The notes under the pieces are model-generated. The model saw only the letters and a program-made list of their open reading frames with translations, did not search any database and had not been told where the DNA came from. From Amoebidium appalachense (taxonomy: Eukaryota > Ichthyosporea): a stretch of 64,000 nt of DNA. The stretch spans positions 16,616,001 through 16,680,000 of the forward strand of contig CAVNZM010000002.1 in assembly GCA_963693365.1 (NCBI GenBank), written 5' to 3'. This document shows, one piece after another, positions 1 through 40,549 of this stretch. Both the position numbers and the translations under genes were made by a program. Position 1 is the first letter of the stretch. Every line of letters starts with the position of its first letter.

Positions 1-14
1 AAAGAGAGAGAGAG

Positions 15-127
<113 letters not shown>

Positions 128-154
128 AAGGGGGGGGAGGGGGCTACCCAACAC

Positions 155-23404
<23,250 letters not shown>

Positions 23405-24867
23405 CTGTGAAAGTAAATGGGGTGTGGGTGAGGGGCTTTGAACCCAGAAAGACTAGGGAGAGTGAATCGAGCGGGTGGGTGGGGGAAGAACGTGACGGAT
23501 GGTGATGCAAAAAGTGAGGACGGCAGAGAGAATATTATGTTTGGAAAAGGTCGAGCACAGTGAAACGGAAATACAATTGAAAGGGTCCGAGGGAAGGGGC
23601 GGAGGGAGGGGGAGGGGAAGGGGGGGGGATAATGTGCCTAATAGGTAGGAAGACTGGCGAGACCAAACATGTGGCCATGCCAGGTGGACAACAGAAAAGC
23701 ACACTAGTGTTGCAGGGGGAACACACGTATTATCATGTGCACCAACTATGCTGGAAACGCGTCTTTTATCGCATCACGTCGCTGCGAAAGCAAAGGAGAA
23801 ATTGTGTCTGGTGGTGTTAGTGCACTTGTACGTGGGGGCGATTGTACCATGTGGGCATGTGTCTTTGTGCTTGTGTGTGTGCTCATCGTGTGTGCGTCAG
23901 TAGTGTTCGCACTCTTCGTGTGTGTGTGTCTTTCGTAACTGTTTGTGTATGTGTGCTTGTGTGTGCGTGCTGGTCTGGGCGTGTGTTTGTGAGACCATGC
24001 CCGGATGTATTTGTGTGTGAGCAGTATCTGTGCAGGTGTGCACTTGTGGATTACGGCATCGGATGTGAAAAAAACTGAACGAGCAGACATGATAAACGAG
24101 AGAAACCCAAAACCTCGGAGGGATGATGGTGGCGGGTTCTGAGGGAGGAGAGACTGGGCGGGAGTGCACGGTGGGGGGGGGGGGGGGGGGGAGGGAGGGA
24201 GGGGGGGGGGACGGGACGGAAGAGAAGCGAAGCATGAACTCAGTGTGAAGCGAGAGAGAGACGGGCTAAGAGGGGCATTAGGTCAAAACCCTCAGATATG
24301 TTGTTACAAATACATATTTCCAGAAAGCGCAAACGAAAACGAACACACCTTGTTTCCTTGTTGGCTCCATTGCTGCCCATTCTCCCACCACTGCTTGTAC
24401 TCGCCTATCCTGTGTCCAGCCCACGCAACGCAAGGTTAGGAATGCTTCTTGGGCAAAAGAAACTCAGCAGCTTATAATTTTTCCACTTTAGCTATTCTTT
24501 TATCCGCCTTGCACTTTATATTTCATATTGTTTGAGACCTCCGGGCCATCCCCAGTATGCCCAAGCTCAGATATACCTCATATTATGCCTGCCATAAAAG
24601 GCTATTATTTTCCGCCTTTTTTAAGGTCCTCCAATCATTGACCATAACCCCCCCCCCCCCCCCCCCCCCCCCCTTGACCATACCTCTCCTATCCATAGAT
24701 CTCTATCCAGTATAATCTAGAGAGACGGGGGTTTGGGGGGTCCCACATGTATGCTTTTTTCTTGTTCATTGGCTGTGACACCCTCCAATGAAACCCTTGA
24801 ATTCCTCTTTTGCCCACCTCTTCTTTTCGGGAGAGAAGGGGGGAGGGGGAGGGGGGGGGGGGGGGGG

Positions 24868-25014
<147 letters not shown>

Positions 25015-25914
25015 GGGTTGGAGGGGGGAGGGGGGGGGGGGGGGGGGGAGGGAAAAGAAAAGTTGGGGAGGGGGGAGGGGGGAGGGGGGGGCGTTCCCCG
25101 GAGGGGGGGGAGAGAGATAGAGAGAGAAAGCGAAATAGAGAAGGGAAGAGGGAGGGGATGACAGGGAGTGGGTGTATGCGTGCACGCACGCGCCCGCATG
25201 TGTGTATGTGTGTGTGCGTGTGTGTATGCGCGCGAGTATAAGAGGGAGAAAAACACAAAAAGAGGATTTAACTCACACACAAGCCCACAAACTCTGCCCT
25301 CAACACACAGACATGCAGGTCCAAACCATATGCACAAAACGGCGGGGGGAAGGGTTCACTTGGGGGAAATGATTGGCGGCACCCTGACGAGTGGGTGAGT
25401 CGGGATCTTTCGGGGCTCCAGAGGGGGGGGGGGAGGGGGGGGGGGGGGGGGGGTAGGATGGGGTGTGATATCTCTCACATCCGCGCGGCCGTCATGTTCA
25501 CTTCGGCACGTGACTTCAGCTTTTGGCACCGATATTAGTTAGTTTTAGAGGAAAGGGGGTGATCTATAGGTCTGAGGGGAAGCTGTGGCGACTTCAAAGG
25601 CGTATTTTTGCATATTTGTGTTTATATACATCATGAAATGTGTGTGTAGGCGTCTGCATGTTTGTATGTATGGTGCGTGTTGTGGTGTGTGCGCTTTGTG
25701 TTCGCAGTACTAAGTTCCCCTACGTGTGGATTTGGAGATAATGCGTGCATGTAGAGGAAGGGAGGCTGTGGGGTTTATGTGCGTGTGTGTGTGTGGGGGG
25801 GAGGGGGGGTACATGGTGTTAAACTCACATATTGCCTATTTTAATTAATATATTCAGCATAATTTCAAGATCCTGTTGTCTTATTGGATCTTCATTTCCC
25901 CTCTCCTCCGGTCC

Positions 25915-25916
<2 letters not shown>

Positions 25917-25986
<70 letters not shown>

Positions 25987-26032
25987 GTGACACACACACA
26001 CGCACACACACACACACACACACACATGCACT
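25917..26032. repeat. (CA)n array
   Basis: CA repeats interrupted by a CCGTGA segment at 25985. Confidence 0.9.
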
Positions 26033-28918
26033 GCACATGCATATATGTTGGGTCTCTCCGTCTCTCTCCCTTCCTCTCTCTCGTTGTATGAGGCATGCAC
26101 ACACGATTCCGATTGTGCATACTTGCTGGTCGCAATTGCATACCTTTGTTATTAGTATATATATAATTTTGTATATTATAATATTGGTTCATCTTGCAAT
26201 GATTGCAAGTTTCATGACCTGCATGCATGATTTCGGTTTTCTTTGCACAACCCTACCCAGGACTGGCTCCGACCCACACGTACGCAAAGCTTAATAGACA
26301 CACCCTCCACATTGGTTCATTTCTCTAAAATCGCTCTTCTCTCTTTTATCCCCCCCCTCCCCCCCCCCCCCCCCCCCTTCCCCCACAGGCACTTTCTATC
26401 CTGTCGGTCCTGTAAGAGAAACTACTTAAACAAGATATTATCCGCGAGCCAGCCTGGGCTTGCCGCTTGGACGAATCCCCCCCCCCCCCCCCCCCCCCTC
26501 CCCCAGAGTCTCCCCCCCCCCCCCTCCCCCCCGTACCCCTCCAAAGACACATGCACGGACGCGCACACACAGGTGTACGCAGGAAGTTACTCAATATCCC
26601 TTCATCCCCCTCCCCCCTCCCCCCCCCCCCCCTCCCCCGTTCGAATCCCCCCTCTGTGCGTCCCTTTTCTCCACTCAGGGCCATTCCCTCCTCGCGTCCT
26701 TCAGACTGGATTGAACATGGATGGGTCCGAGGTGCAAAACAGTGCCCTGTCACTTAGCCTGGCAGGTTATGGGGCCCGAGACTACTGCCAATCACCACAT
26801 TTGCCTTGTAACCCTATTTTGCGTAAATACAGGCATGGAGCACTGTTTGACAAGGCCAAATCATGTGCCATGTTTGGCGGTGGGCCGGCAACACACATGG
26901 CAGGCACCTACCTGCCACCTTTGCTGCAACCGACAGGACTGAAAAACTGAGGCAGCTCAAGGTGACTATCCAACGTATATCGATAAGTGTATCTAACATA
27001 GACCTAAATCCACGTTTACACTGAACATATGGCATGGCTCCCCCCCCCCCCCCCCCCCCCCTCTTCCCCAACCCCTCTTTCCCCCCCCCGGGGAAGCTCC
27101 CCCACTCCTATCACACTGTTACCACCATTCCTCCACCAACACCCATCTTGATTACCAGGTCCAGTGATATGTATTCGAAGGCCTCTTGCCTACCCTTTTT
27201 AGCGGCCGTGATTTAGGTTTTTCTTCTTCCTTGTTCTATATTGCTTTTTATCGGTAACCCGTTAATTATACTTTAGCTCCCCTGCTCCCCCCCCCCATCC
27301 CCTGCCCCCCCCTCCCCCCCCCCCCCCCCCCCCCCCCGTTCCCCCCTACCCCCCACTCCCCCCACCCCCCCCCCCCCCCCCCCCCCGTTCCCCCCTACCC
27401 CCACCCCTTTGCCCGGGCCTCTGAAGATCTTCTCGCACAAAGCCGCAAAAACATACATGCAAATAAATCCGAACACCCATCTTCTATGGGAAGCACACGT
27501 GCCTTGCGTATGTAGCCCAGTGGCAGTGTGTTACTAAGAATAGTTATTTGGGCCCATTTCCGATACATAGGTTAACATGCCTATCACGTGATTTGGTGAG
27601 TCCTCTCCAGCCCACTGTTAAGTAGCCAATAGCTAAATGACATATATTGCCAAAAAAAGGTTAAAGCACTGGTGATCAATGGCAGAGAGGACTGCCTGAT
27701 ACTCTACCAATGCGGTGTGGCCACGGCACAAGCAATCCCTTGCGCCAAGCTTGTATTGGTGCGAGTGTCCTTCCATGCAGTGGCGCTATCCACAAATTTT
27801 ACCTCCTGCCTTCATGCAGCCCTCCCTAGTGTCCTCCCCCTCTCCCCCCTCCTCCTAAAGCCCCTCACCCCCAACCCTACTATCCCCGACATCCATTTTC
27901 TCTCCCCCCCCCCTCCCCCCCCTTTCTGCCTCTTCCCCCTCCCCCCCCCTCCCCCCCCCCTCCCCCCCCCCCCCCCCCCCCCGCCCGCGCCACCACCACC
28001 ACACACACCACACTGTGACGTCAAGTTCAAACTGAACACACACACAATCAGATATATAACTATTAGGTAACCTTGTCAGGGCCGGAAGCCCCGTCCTCCT
28101 TCTCCCCCCCCCCCCCCCCCCCCCCCACCTTCCCCCCTCGCCCTATACCCGCTCCTGCCTGCTGTCCCTTGAGAGCTTAAGCCCTAGGGCTTCTCAACTA
28201 TTCCCGCCCACCCACCCCCCTCCCCTCTCCCGGGGTTTCCCCTCCTCCCCCATTGGCACTCCCTCCCCGACTAACCCGTCTGGTAGGGTAAGAAATATGG
28301 TGCTATGTACAAAAAAGTTCTGAAGAATGCCGTTAAACTGCCTGCTGCCCTAAAAAAAAAAGAACATTTGTAAAAGAATCTGATTCACAGTCACGTTTTG
28401 TCACAGATTGATCGCATGGGACATGGGTGGCCTCGCGTCTTTGGGGGGACATTGTGAGAGAGGTCACTGACGCCCCCCCCCCCCCCCCCCCCCCCCCTGG
28501 ATCCCCTCCCACGTTAAAAAAGCCACACACCTACGGTACACCATGCCCACACCTACAGGATACATACGCAAAAATTGACATATCCACATAAATACAAACA
28601 CAAAATACGCACACATACGCGCTCACACATGCACACATGCGTGTGCGCACACGCGCGCACACACCACATGCCACACCCACCCACCCACCCACACAACTCA
28701 ACTCCTCAATCGCTTTCCTTGTGCCTCAATCAAACGGCGGCGGAGGAGTTGGGGTAAGAACAGTACTGCTTGAGATTGCTTGGCTTTTATCCCACCACCC
28801 TACGAGGCCTGCCCATGCACTCCACAGCGTCAGTGCACAATTGTTATTTCGAGTATTCGATATACTCGGAGAGCATGTTAAGGAATATGTAACTGACTGA
28901 GGGACAGTCGAACAACAA

Positions 28919-28990
28919 TCTTCGGTAGTATAGTGGTTAGTATCTCCGCCTGTCACGCGGAAGACCCGGGTTCGATTCCCGGCCGGAGAG
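28919..28990 (+). tRNA. tRNA-Asp (anticodon GTC)
   Basis: This is a complete 72-base cloverleaf, identical to the minus-strand copy in the TERT intron. Acceptor, anticodon and T stems are fully paired apart from one T-G pair in the acceptor stem. It stands alone in the TERT-EMC7 spacer, about 95 bases before a long G-rich tract. Confidence 0.97.
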
Positions 28991-28992
28991 AA

Positions 28993-28996
28993 TTTT
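28993..28996 (+). terminator. Pol III terminator of tRNA-Asp
   Basis: A TTTT run begins three bases after the tRNA end, and a second T5 run follows a few bases later. Both fit RNA polymerase III termination. Confidence 0.6.
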
Positions 28997-29063
28997 ACCT
29001 CGGTTTTTGGCCACAATTTTTTTGGGGTGTTCTTGTTCGCTTGTTTTTTTCCCGAGGGCAGGG

Positions 29064-29447
<384 letters not shown>

Positions 29448-29832
29448 GAGGGCCGGCGGCGGCTGGCGCTGGTCGTCTTTGCGTTGCGAACGGTCCGTCA
29501 TGTCCAGGCGCATGCACACGTACATACTCGCACAGGTGGATTCCACCTATAGTGTCTGTACTCGTGAGCACTCTAAATCGCCCCACTGAATAGGGTGATA
29601 GTGATAGCAACATACGTATACGAGCAGGCAATGTATGCATACTGACTGCATAATGATATTAACATAAGGGCCCTACATAAGACTCTGCACATATGCACGC
29701 AAAAGCCTAACTTATCGCCCTAAGTTACTATGACATTGTGTATGAGAGGTGGTACGTATCCCTATGTTATTTCGCAGAGCTTGTGTAAATGGTTTTCATG
29801 ATCTAAATTTGTGTACTTGTACACTTGTGTGG

Positions 29833-29865
<33 letters not shown>

Positions 29866-30740
29866 TTACTATTTGGGGGCTGATTGCGAGGTGCACAAGT
29901 GCGTGTGCGAACCACGGTGTGTGGTGATGGTAGTGAAAGCAACGGGATGGGATAGGGAGTGGAGAAGGGGGGTTCGACCGCACAGTGTGCCATAGTTTGG
30001 CCTTTGCACACCTTACCATGCACACACCATTTGCTCATGTGACCTGCACACATGGACATAGTCTTCATACTAGCCTGTACGGCCCCGCCCTCGCGGGCGA
30101 GCCTTATACCCCACATCATAGCAGCGATAAAAGAAGCCTTAGAGAAAGAAAAGGAAAAAAAAAGAGAAACATAAAAGGAAAGAAAAAAGATGGGAAATGA
30201 AGTAAAAAACTGGGAATGAAAAAAAAAGAAAAAAAAAAACTTGTGCCGCGGCACAGGGCATTGCAAATATGGTGCAGCGATCCCATCAACATAGCGCACG
30301 ACCTGGCCTTATCCACGGTAGGCGGTTTACCTATGGTTTTTCCAGGGGGGTGCGTTATCCCATCTGTTACGGAGATACCCAGTAATCCACAATTGAGATA
30401 ACCTGGGATACCGAACTATGGACCAAAGGTATTTTTGGGATCCTTTTAGGATACTTTAGTGTAATGAATGCAAATAGTGTTATTGGATAGCTTTACACAA
30501 TTGCTGTTGCCCTTGAAGTTGTAAACATATCCAAGAATGCTTGCCGCCTTTTACTGATGTTAAAGAGGGTTGTGCCAGTTTCGCGTCATGTTTCAAAATG
30601 TAAATTCACCCACATTTTGTATGCGATATAATTATTATAATATTTCTCCAAAAATCTATTTTATTTTTATTATTAGTTATTAAAGATTTTCTCCAAAATG
30701 TTTACTTGATACATACCATTTTTTATATTTGCGTGAACAT

Positions 30741-30811
30741 GCAATCGAGTTCTCGTTATTTTCAACGTCACTTGAAAAGACCGGACACCGAATCTTGATA
30801 GCGGATCCGTT
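30741..30811 (-). repeat. Duplicated segment, copy 1
   Basis: About 70 bases (TTTCAACGTCACTTGAAAAG on the plus strand) are related to 31003-31073. Both copies have similar minus-strand translations (DPLSRFGVRSFQV and NPLPRLLFRYLQV), which may mean decayed coding sequence. Confidence 0.4.
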
Positions 30812-31002
30812 ATTTCAAATATCATGCCGTCGTTGATGTTATGGAGGATTAGGCCGCTTGTCCTTAATGTATCAAAATCCAAAAATAACGCGCAAAAGTG
30901 TTATTCAGACAAACCTTAGTGAAGATTTTTTTTTTTTTTTTTAATACTTATACCGATCACAAAAGTCCGTGAAACTCCCTATAGCTCCGTAAATGCGCGG
31001 AG

Positions 31003-31073
31003 ATCAAATTGAGCTCTCTTTATTTCAACATCCACTTGAAGATAACGGAAAAGTAATCTTGGTAGTGGATTAC
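31003..31073 (-). repeat. Duplicated segment, copy 2
   Basis: This is the partner of 30741-30811, with TTTCAACATCCACTTGAAGA in the matching place. It is diverged at roughly one base in three to four. Confidence 0.4.
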
Positions 31074-31322
31074 ATTCTTGCCTTTTAAAACTTTTAAAGC
31101 ATTGTACCTGGATCCACTGCATAGCTGATTTGTATCCAACCATCTTTTTATAATCCCTATCGTACAAACGGAAGGTACAAATAGCTGTCATCAGGTCTGG
31201 CGAATCGAACCAGTACATGCAGGAACAGGCTAACGGCACATTTTAAACATGTACGATATGCTGGGATCTTGTTTTTAAAAAGTGAGCGTATAGTATCTTT
31301 TAGCTATACCTCTGAAGCCATC

Positions 31323-31358
<36 letters not shown>

Positions 31359-31411
31359 ACCCAAAAAACAAAAACAAAAAAAAAACAACAACAACAACAA
31401 CAACAACAACC

Positions 31412-31442
<31 letters not shown>

Positions 31443-31732
31443 ACCCAACCCAACCCACACCTCTCGATAAGCCGCTTTTGTCATCAACACGACGAAAATC
31501 CAGAGACATCAAGCTATATTTATCGCTAAATCCTGAATACCAATGTCGATGTCATCCTTTTGAACCGTGATGTCAAATATCAAATGGGCACGACGCAAAC
31601 CAGAAGTGCACAAAGATTGGTTTCGCCTGTAATGGGCAATATAGCTTTTTTTCAAGCATAGAGAAATCACCATATAAAGGAATCCTAGATAATTTCAGGT
31701 GAAGGCGACTTCGCCTCAGACAACCAGGCCAC

Positions 31733-35663
<3,931 letters not shown>

Positions 35664-36245
35664 CCTTCAAAAGACAACACAGAAATATAACATATATATT
35701 AAAGTTTACAACCCTCTTCTTTTTTGTGACTTCAGTCTTTCAAAAGTCAATGACCCGGTTATAAATGCTTTGAAGGCTTGGTTATATTTAGCACAGGTAA
35801 GATATCATGTCCTATATATAGATAGCTCTGGCCCACTGCTTTCTTGCTTCTCCCTTGATGTCTCCCTTGATCGACTGGTGAAGCACACAGGCATGCTGCA
35901 TGCCGGCACACCACAGAAAACGCACAGCTGGGGAGAGAGGGAGAGGGGGAGTGATGGAAAGGATAAGTACAATAGGGTGCAAGGGAAAAGAAGAGGAGAC
36001 GAAAGGGAGTACATGATATAGGCTTTGATTTGATTATCCGCGGTTTCTGTGAGCACGTTGGTGCAGCATCGTTAATTTCAAAGCGAAAGAGGTACAAACC
36101 CCTTTGGGAAAGAGTGAGAGAGAGAGGGAGGGCGCGCGAGCGAGAACCTAGGAAGGCCTGTGCAAGGCTGGTTTTTCGCTCATTTTTTCGTTGCTATATA
36201 ACTTAGGAGCCGCTAGATATACTACGTTTTGTCTCCACCGCCACC
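35664..36245. promoter_or_regulatory. Probable bidirectional promoter of EMC7 and MRPL10
   Basis: The start codons of EMC7 (minus) and MRPL10 (plus) lie head to head with 582 bases between them. This is one of the few stretches free of long microsatellites. It contains a short (GA)n block and a GC-rich patch (agggcgcgcgagcgag) about 110 bases before the MRPL10 ATG. Promoter function is inferred from gene arrangement only. Confidence 0.45.
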
Positions 36246-36880
36246 ATGTTGAGTTCACTGAGACCAGCAACAAGGGGCTTGTGTCTTGCGACGCAAAACA
36301 TAAGCTTCTCCCGTCGGTATGCAGCCGCAGCCGCAGCCGCAGCAACCAAAGGGGCAGTAGCTCCCGCATCAGCAGAAACTCCAGCTGCAACCACGCCGGC
36401 AAAAGCTCCCATCCACCTTCCCATTCTTGACAGACCAGCACCAAATCCTCTAAAAGCATACAAGGTGAACAGGATAAAGAACGTGCTTCAGACGAGTCAG
36501 ATTATGCTTGTTGTCCAACACAATAACCTCAACGACTCCCAATGGCTCAAGTAAGTGCCTGTCGATGTTGAACACAAACGTGCTAATGTGATCGTTGAAA
36601 TGATGCGGACTACATTTGTTTTAGCATGTCGAAGGCAAACACGAATACTTAGGTGTACTGTGAAAGGTTGGGTGGACATTGTGGAGGAGGGGGAGGGGGA
36701 GGCAGGGGAGGCAGGGGAGGAGGAGGTGGTGGTGTGTGTGGGGGGAGGAGGGGGTGGGGTGGGGGGAAAGGAAGGAGGAAGGGAGGGGGGGAGGGGGTGG
36801 CAGGGAGGATGCAATAGCAATAGCCAACTGAGATTTACAGAAAAGGAGCGGGCTTTGTTTCTGCTCTTCTCTCTTCTTCT

Positions 36881-36912
<32 letters not shown>

Positions 36913-37233
36913 TTTTGGGGGGGAGGGAGGGGAGGGGAGGGGAAGGGCAACCGAGTGAATGTGTTAAAACCAGCAAACAAAACTATCCCGGGCACAGCCA
37001 ATCTGTGGTGCCTGGGCTGACTGTTTGCAACAGGGAAGGGCACGTAGTTACAGACAGAGGGACCTGTGTGTGGCCCTGGTGTCTCGGTTAGCGTGCCTAG
37101 ACAATTACACTGCGCTTGTTAGTTGTTTCAAGTGTGTGTGGTACATTGCATAGCCTGTTCCCTTACTAAAATCGGTCTCTCTCTCTCTTCCCCCTCCTCC
37201 TCCCCCCCCCCCCCCCCCCTCCGGGCTCCCCCC

Positions 37234-37264
<31 letters not shown>

Positions 37265-37556
37265 TTTTGCCCCCCCCCCCCGGCTCCTTTTTTTTTTTTG
37301 AAGGGGGTGCAGCATACTCGGTTCTGATTTGTCCTTCTCCCCCCCCCCCCCTCCCCCCTTTTTTGGAGGGGGGAGGGGGGGGGGACTATTCTCTCTTTGT
37401 CCATCCTTCCTACTGGGTTGCACATGCCTTCTTTCTTGTGTCGTATTTCTCATGCTTAACCTTCACCCTCTGGCTGAAACACTAAACTTCGTGTTCTGTC
37501 CCTATACAATGTATACCCTATCATGTTTGTTCTGGCAACACTTGTATGCATGTTCA

Positions 37557-37607
<51 letters not shown>

Positions 37608-37648
37608 CCACACACGTGCGTACACAAACACCCACACCCACACACGTG

Positions 37649-37705
<57 letters not shown>

Positions 37706-37962
37706 AAACTCCAGCTTCCGAAAGGCAGCCAAGAAGAAGCAGTGGAACTTCACGATTTTCCCGAATGCACTTTTCCGGAAATGCATCGAGCACACACCGT
37801 TTGGTGGGCTTGCACCACTGATGCATAGCACGGTGGGGATTATGTACTCACCAACAAAGGATCTGAAGTCGGCACTTGATATGATCAAGAAAGAGGAGAG
37901 GCTGGTACGTGTGTGCTTATGTTTGTTACTTTTGTTTATTTGTCTTTTATTTGTTGTTGTTG

Positions 37963-38031
<69 letters not shown>

Positions 38032-38144
38032 GGGGGGGGAGGGTTGGTACGAGGAGGTTTATTGGGGGAAGCGGTTGGGGGGTATGTGCAAGAGGCTCAG
38101 GGAGGTTATGTGTGTACACATGTTTTTTTCTTTTTTTCTTTCTT

Positions 38145-38175
<31 letters not shown>

Positions 38176-38679
38176 GTTTCAAATTGCGGGGAGAGGGGAA
38201 AGGGGAAGGGGTAAACGAGGATGGGGCTGGGATTAGTGTGGGAAAGGTGGTCGGACGCGTGCCTACATGTGGGTGTGGTTGTGTCGTGTGTGGACTGATG
38301 GAGGTGGTGGAGTATAGAGCATTTGAGGGTCAAGGATTTGAACCTGTGTGCGGCCATGGTGGTGGTGACGGAAGTTAGGGCGGTGATCAGGAGAGTGTGT
38401 GGCTGTGTGTATGTGTGCCTGTGGAGGTTGTGTGTGTTTGCCGGTGAAGCCCGGGGGGTAGGGGGGGGGAGGGGAGGGAGAGAGAGAGTAAGAGAGAGAG
38501 AGAGAAGAGAGACGGGGTGAGAGGGGGGAAGAGGGTTTCAGTCTATCTGAGAGAAATTGTGTGGTTTGTGAGGTAAAGAAACACAAGGTTTGTTGGATAT
38601 ATAGGTGGCACTAGGAAATGCGCATGTACACACGTGTTGAGAGCCTCCATTTATCGCCACCCTGTATGCATGTTAAACG

Positions 38680-38718
<39 letters not shown>

Positions 38719-39123
38719 ACACACTCACTTAAACACACAGGCACACACACACTCACTCACTCACCAGACCAATTACCAACATTTCTTCTTGGCACACCCG
38801 GTATAACACAAACACACTTACACATGCACACTCACATATATACAATCACCCAGTTCTAAACACACCCCTCACACAAAATGCGGATGCTACTCCCCCCTCC
38901 CCCCACCCCGGCACTAAAGGCGCGCACACGCTTATCTTCTTGCCCCCCCCCCCCCCCCCCCCCCCCCCCCGGGCCCCCCCTGAGGATGGGCTCTGCTTAT
39001 TATGCATACTCTTTATGTATGGCTTTCATTCTGCATCGTGTTATCCGTTTGTTCTTGTGTACTTCGTACTTTTTGACGCATTCAACCCCCCCCCCCCCAA
39101 AAAAAAAAAAAAAAAAAAACACG

Positions 39124-39155
<32 letters not shown>

Positions 39156-40435
39156 CTGACAGACATTTCCGTCACACCCACACACACACACGCCCCCACA
39201 CACACTCGTACACACAAACACGTACACAGCTGCTGCTGGGGATGTATGCGGAGGGCATGGTGCTGGACGTTGATCTGATTAGTCGCTACCTGTCCACCCC
39301 CCTGTGGATGTGCTGCATGGCCAGCTACTGGCTCTGCTCACCGCAAACTCACAGCGCCTGGTGGCCCTGCTGCAGGTATGAGATCGCGCGATTACCGCTA
39401 ATCGGGTTGAGCGTGATCGGTGTGGGTGTATTTTGTGTGCTCGTTATCTCGATGTGCTGGTTGCTCACTATCATTTGACTTAATCTTTTTGCATGTGGAA
39501 AGGCTGTCCTACTCCCCCCCCCCCCCCCCCCCCCCCTCCCCCTCCCCCTCCAGTGCCAGTGTTGGTCTGCCTCCTGTGCCTTCATTACAGAAGAAAATGC
39601 CTCTATGTTCACTTCGATCCTCTCTCGTCCCCCCCCCCCCCCCCCCCCCCCTCTTTTTTTCCCATTTCCCTGGTCTTCGTTCCTGTGCCAATCTTTTTGC
39701 ATGTGGAAAGGCTGTCCTACTCCCCCCCCCCCCCCCCCCCTCCCCCCCCCCCTCCCCCTCCAGTGCCAGTGTTGGTCTGCCTCCTGTGCCTTCATTACAG
39801 AAGAAAATGCCTCTATGTTCACTTCGATCCTCTCTCGTCCCCCCCCCCCCCCCCCCCTCTTTTTTTTTCCCATTTCCCTGGTCTTCGTTCCTGTGCCCTC
39901 TCCTTCCCTTCCATCTCTTGCTTCTTTCCAACCCTCCCCCCGACCCTCCCAAGTTCAGTTGATGCTGCTGTCTGAGTTGGAGAGTCGTATATACGCGGGC
40001 TAAGGGGTCGAAACTCAGACGCAATTTATGACTCGGGCCCTCCCTGAGGATGGGCTCTGCTTATGACGCATACTGTGCACATGGCTGATGTTGCAGACTT
40101 GAATGTTTGCCTTTGCATGTGTCCTGCACCATGCTTCTCATCGTGTATGCGTACTTCGTACCGTGTTCCGCATTCAACCCCCCGAGGGGAATAGGTCGAA
40201 ACTCGGGTACTGTGGATGACGTGGGCCCCCCCTGAGGATGGGCTCTGCTTATTATGCATACTCTTTATGTATGGCTTGCATTCTGCATCGTGTTATCCGT
40301 TTGTTCTTGTGTACTTCGTACTTTTTGACGCATTCAAAACCCCCCCCCCCCCCCCACACACACACACACCATGCACACAAAACAAAAACACACATCCACA
40401 TACAGACACCTGGTATGAGATGATGAGTCTGGGTT

Positions 40436-40509
<74 letters not shown>

Positions 40510-40514
40510 GTGTT

Positions 40515-40549
<35 letters not shown>

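Noticed and set aside
26705-26950. Plus-strand frame reading DYCQSPHLPCNPILRKYRHG
   Set aside because: Composition is ordinary but there is no start, splice or homology support. A weak resemblance to 30240-30320 (DKAKSCAMF against DKARSCAML) is too short to name a repeat.
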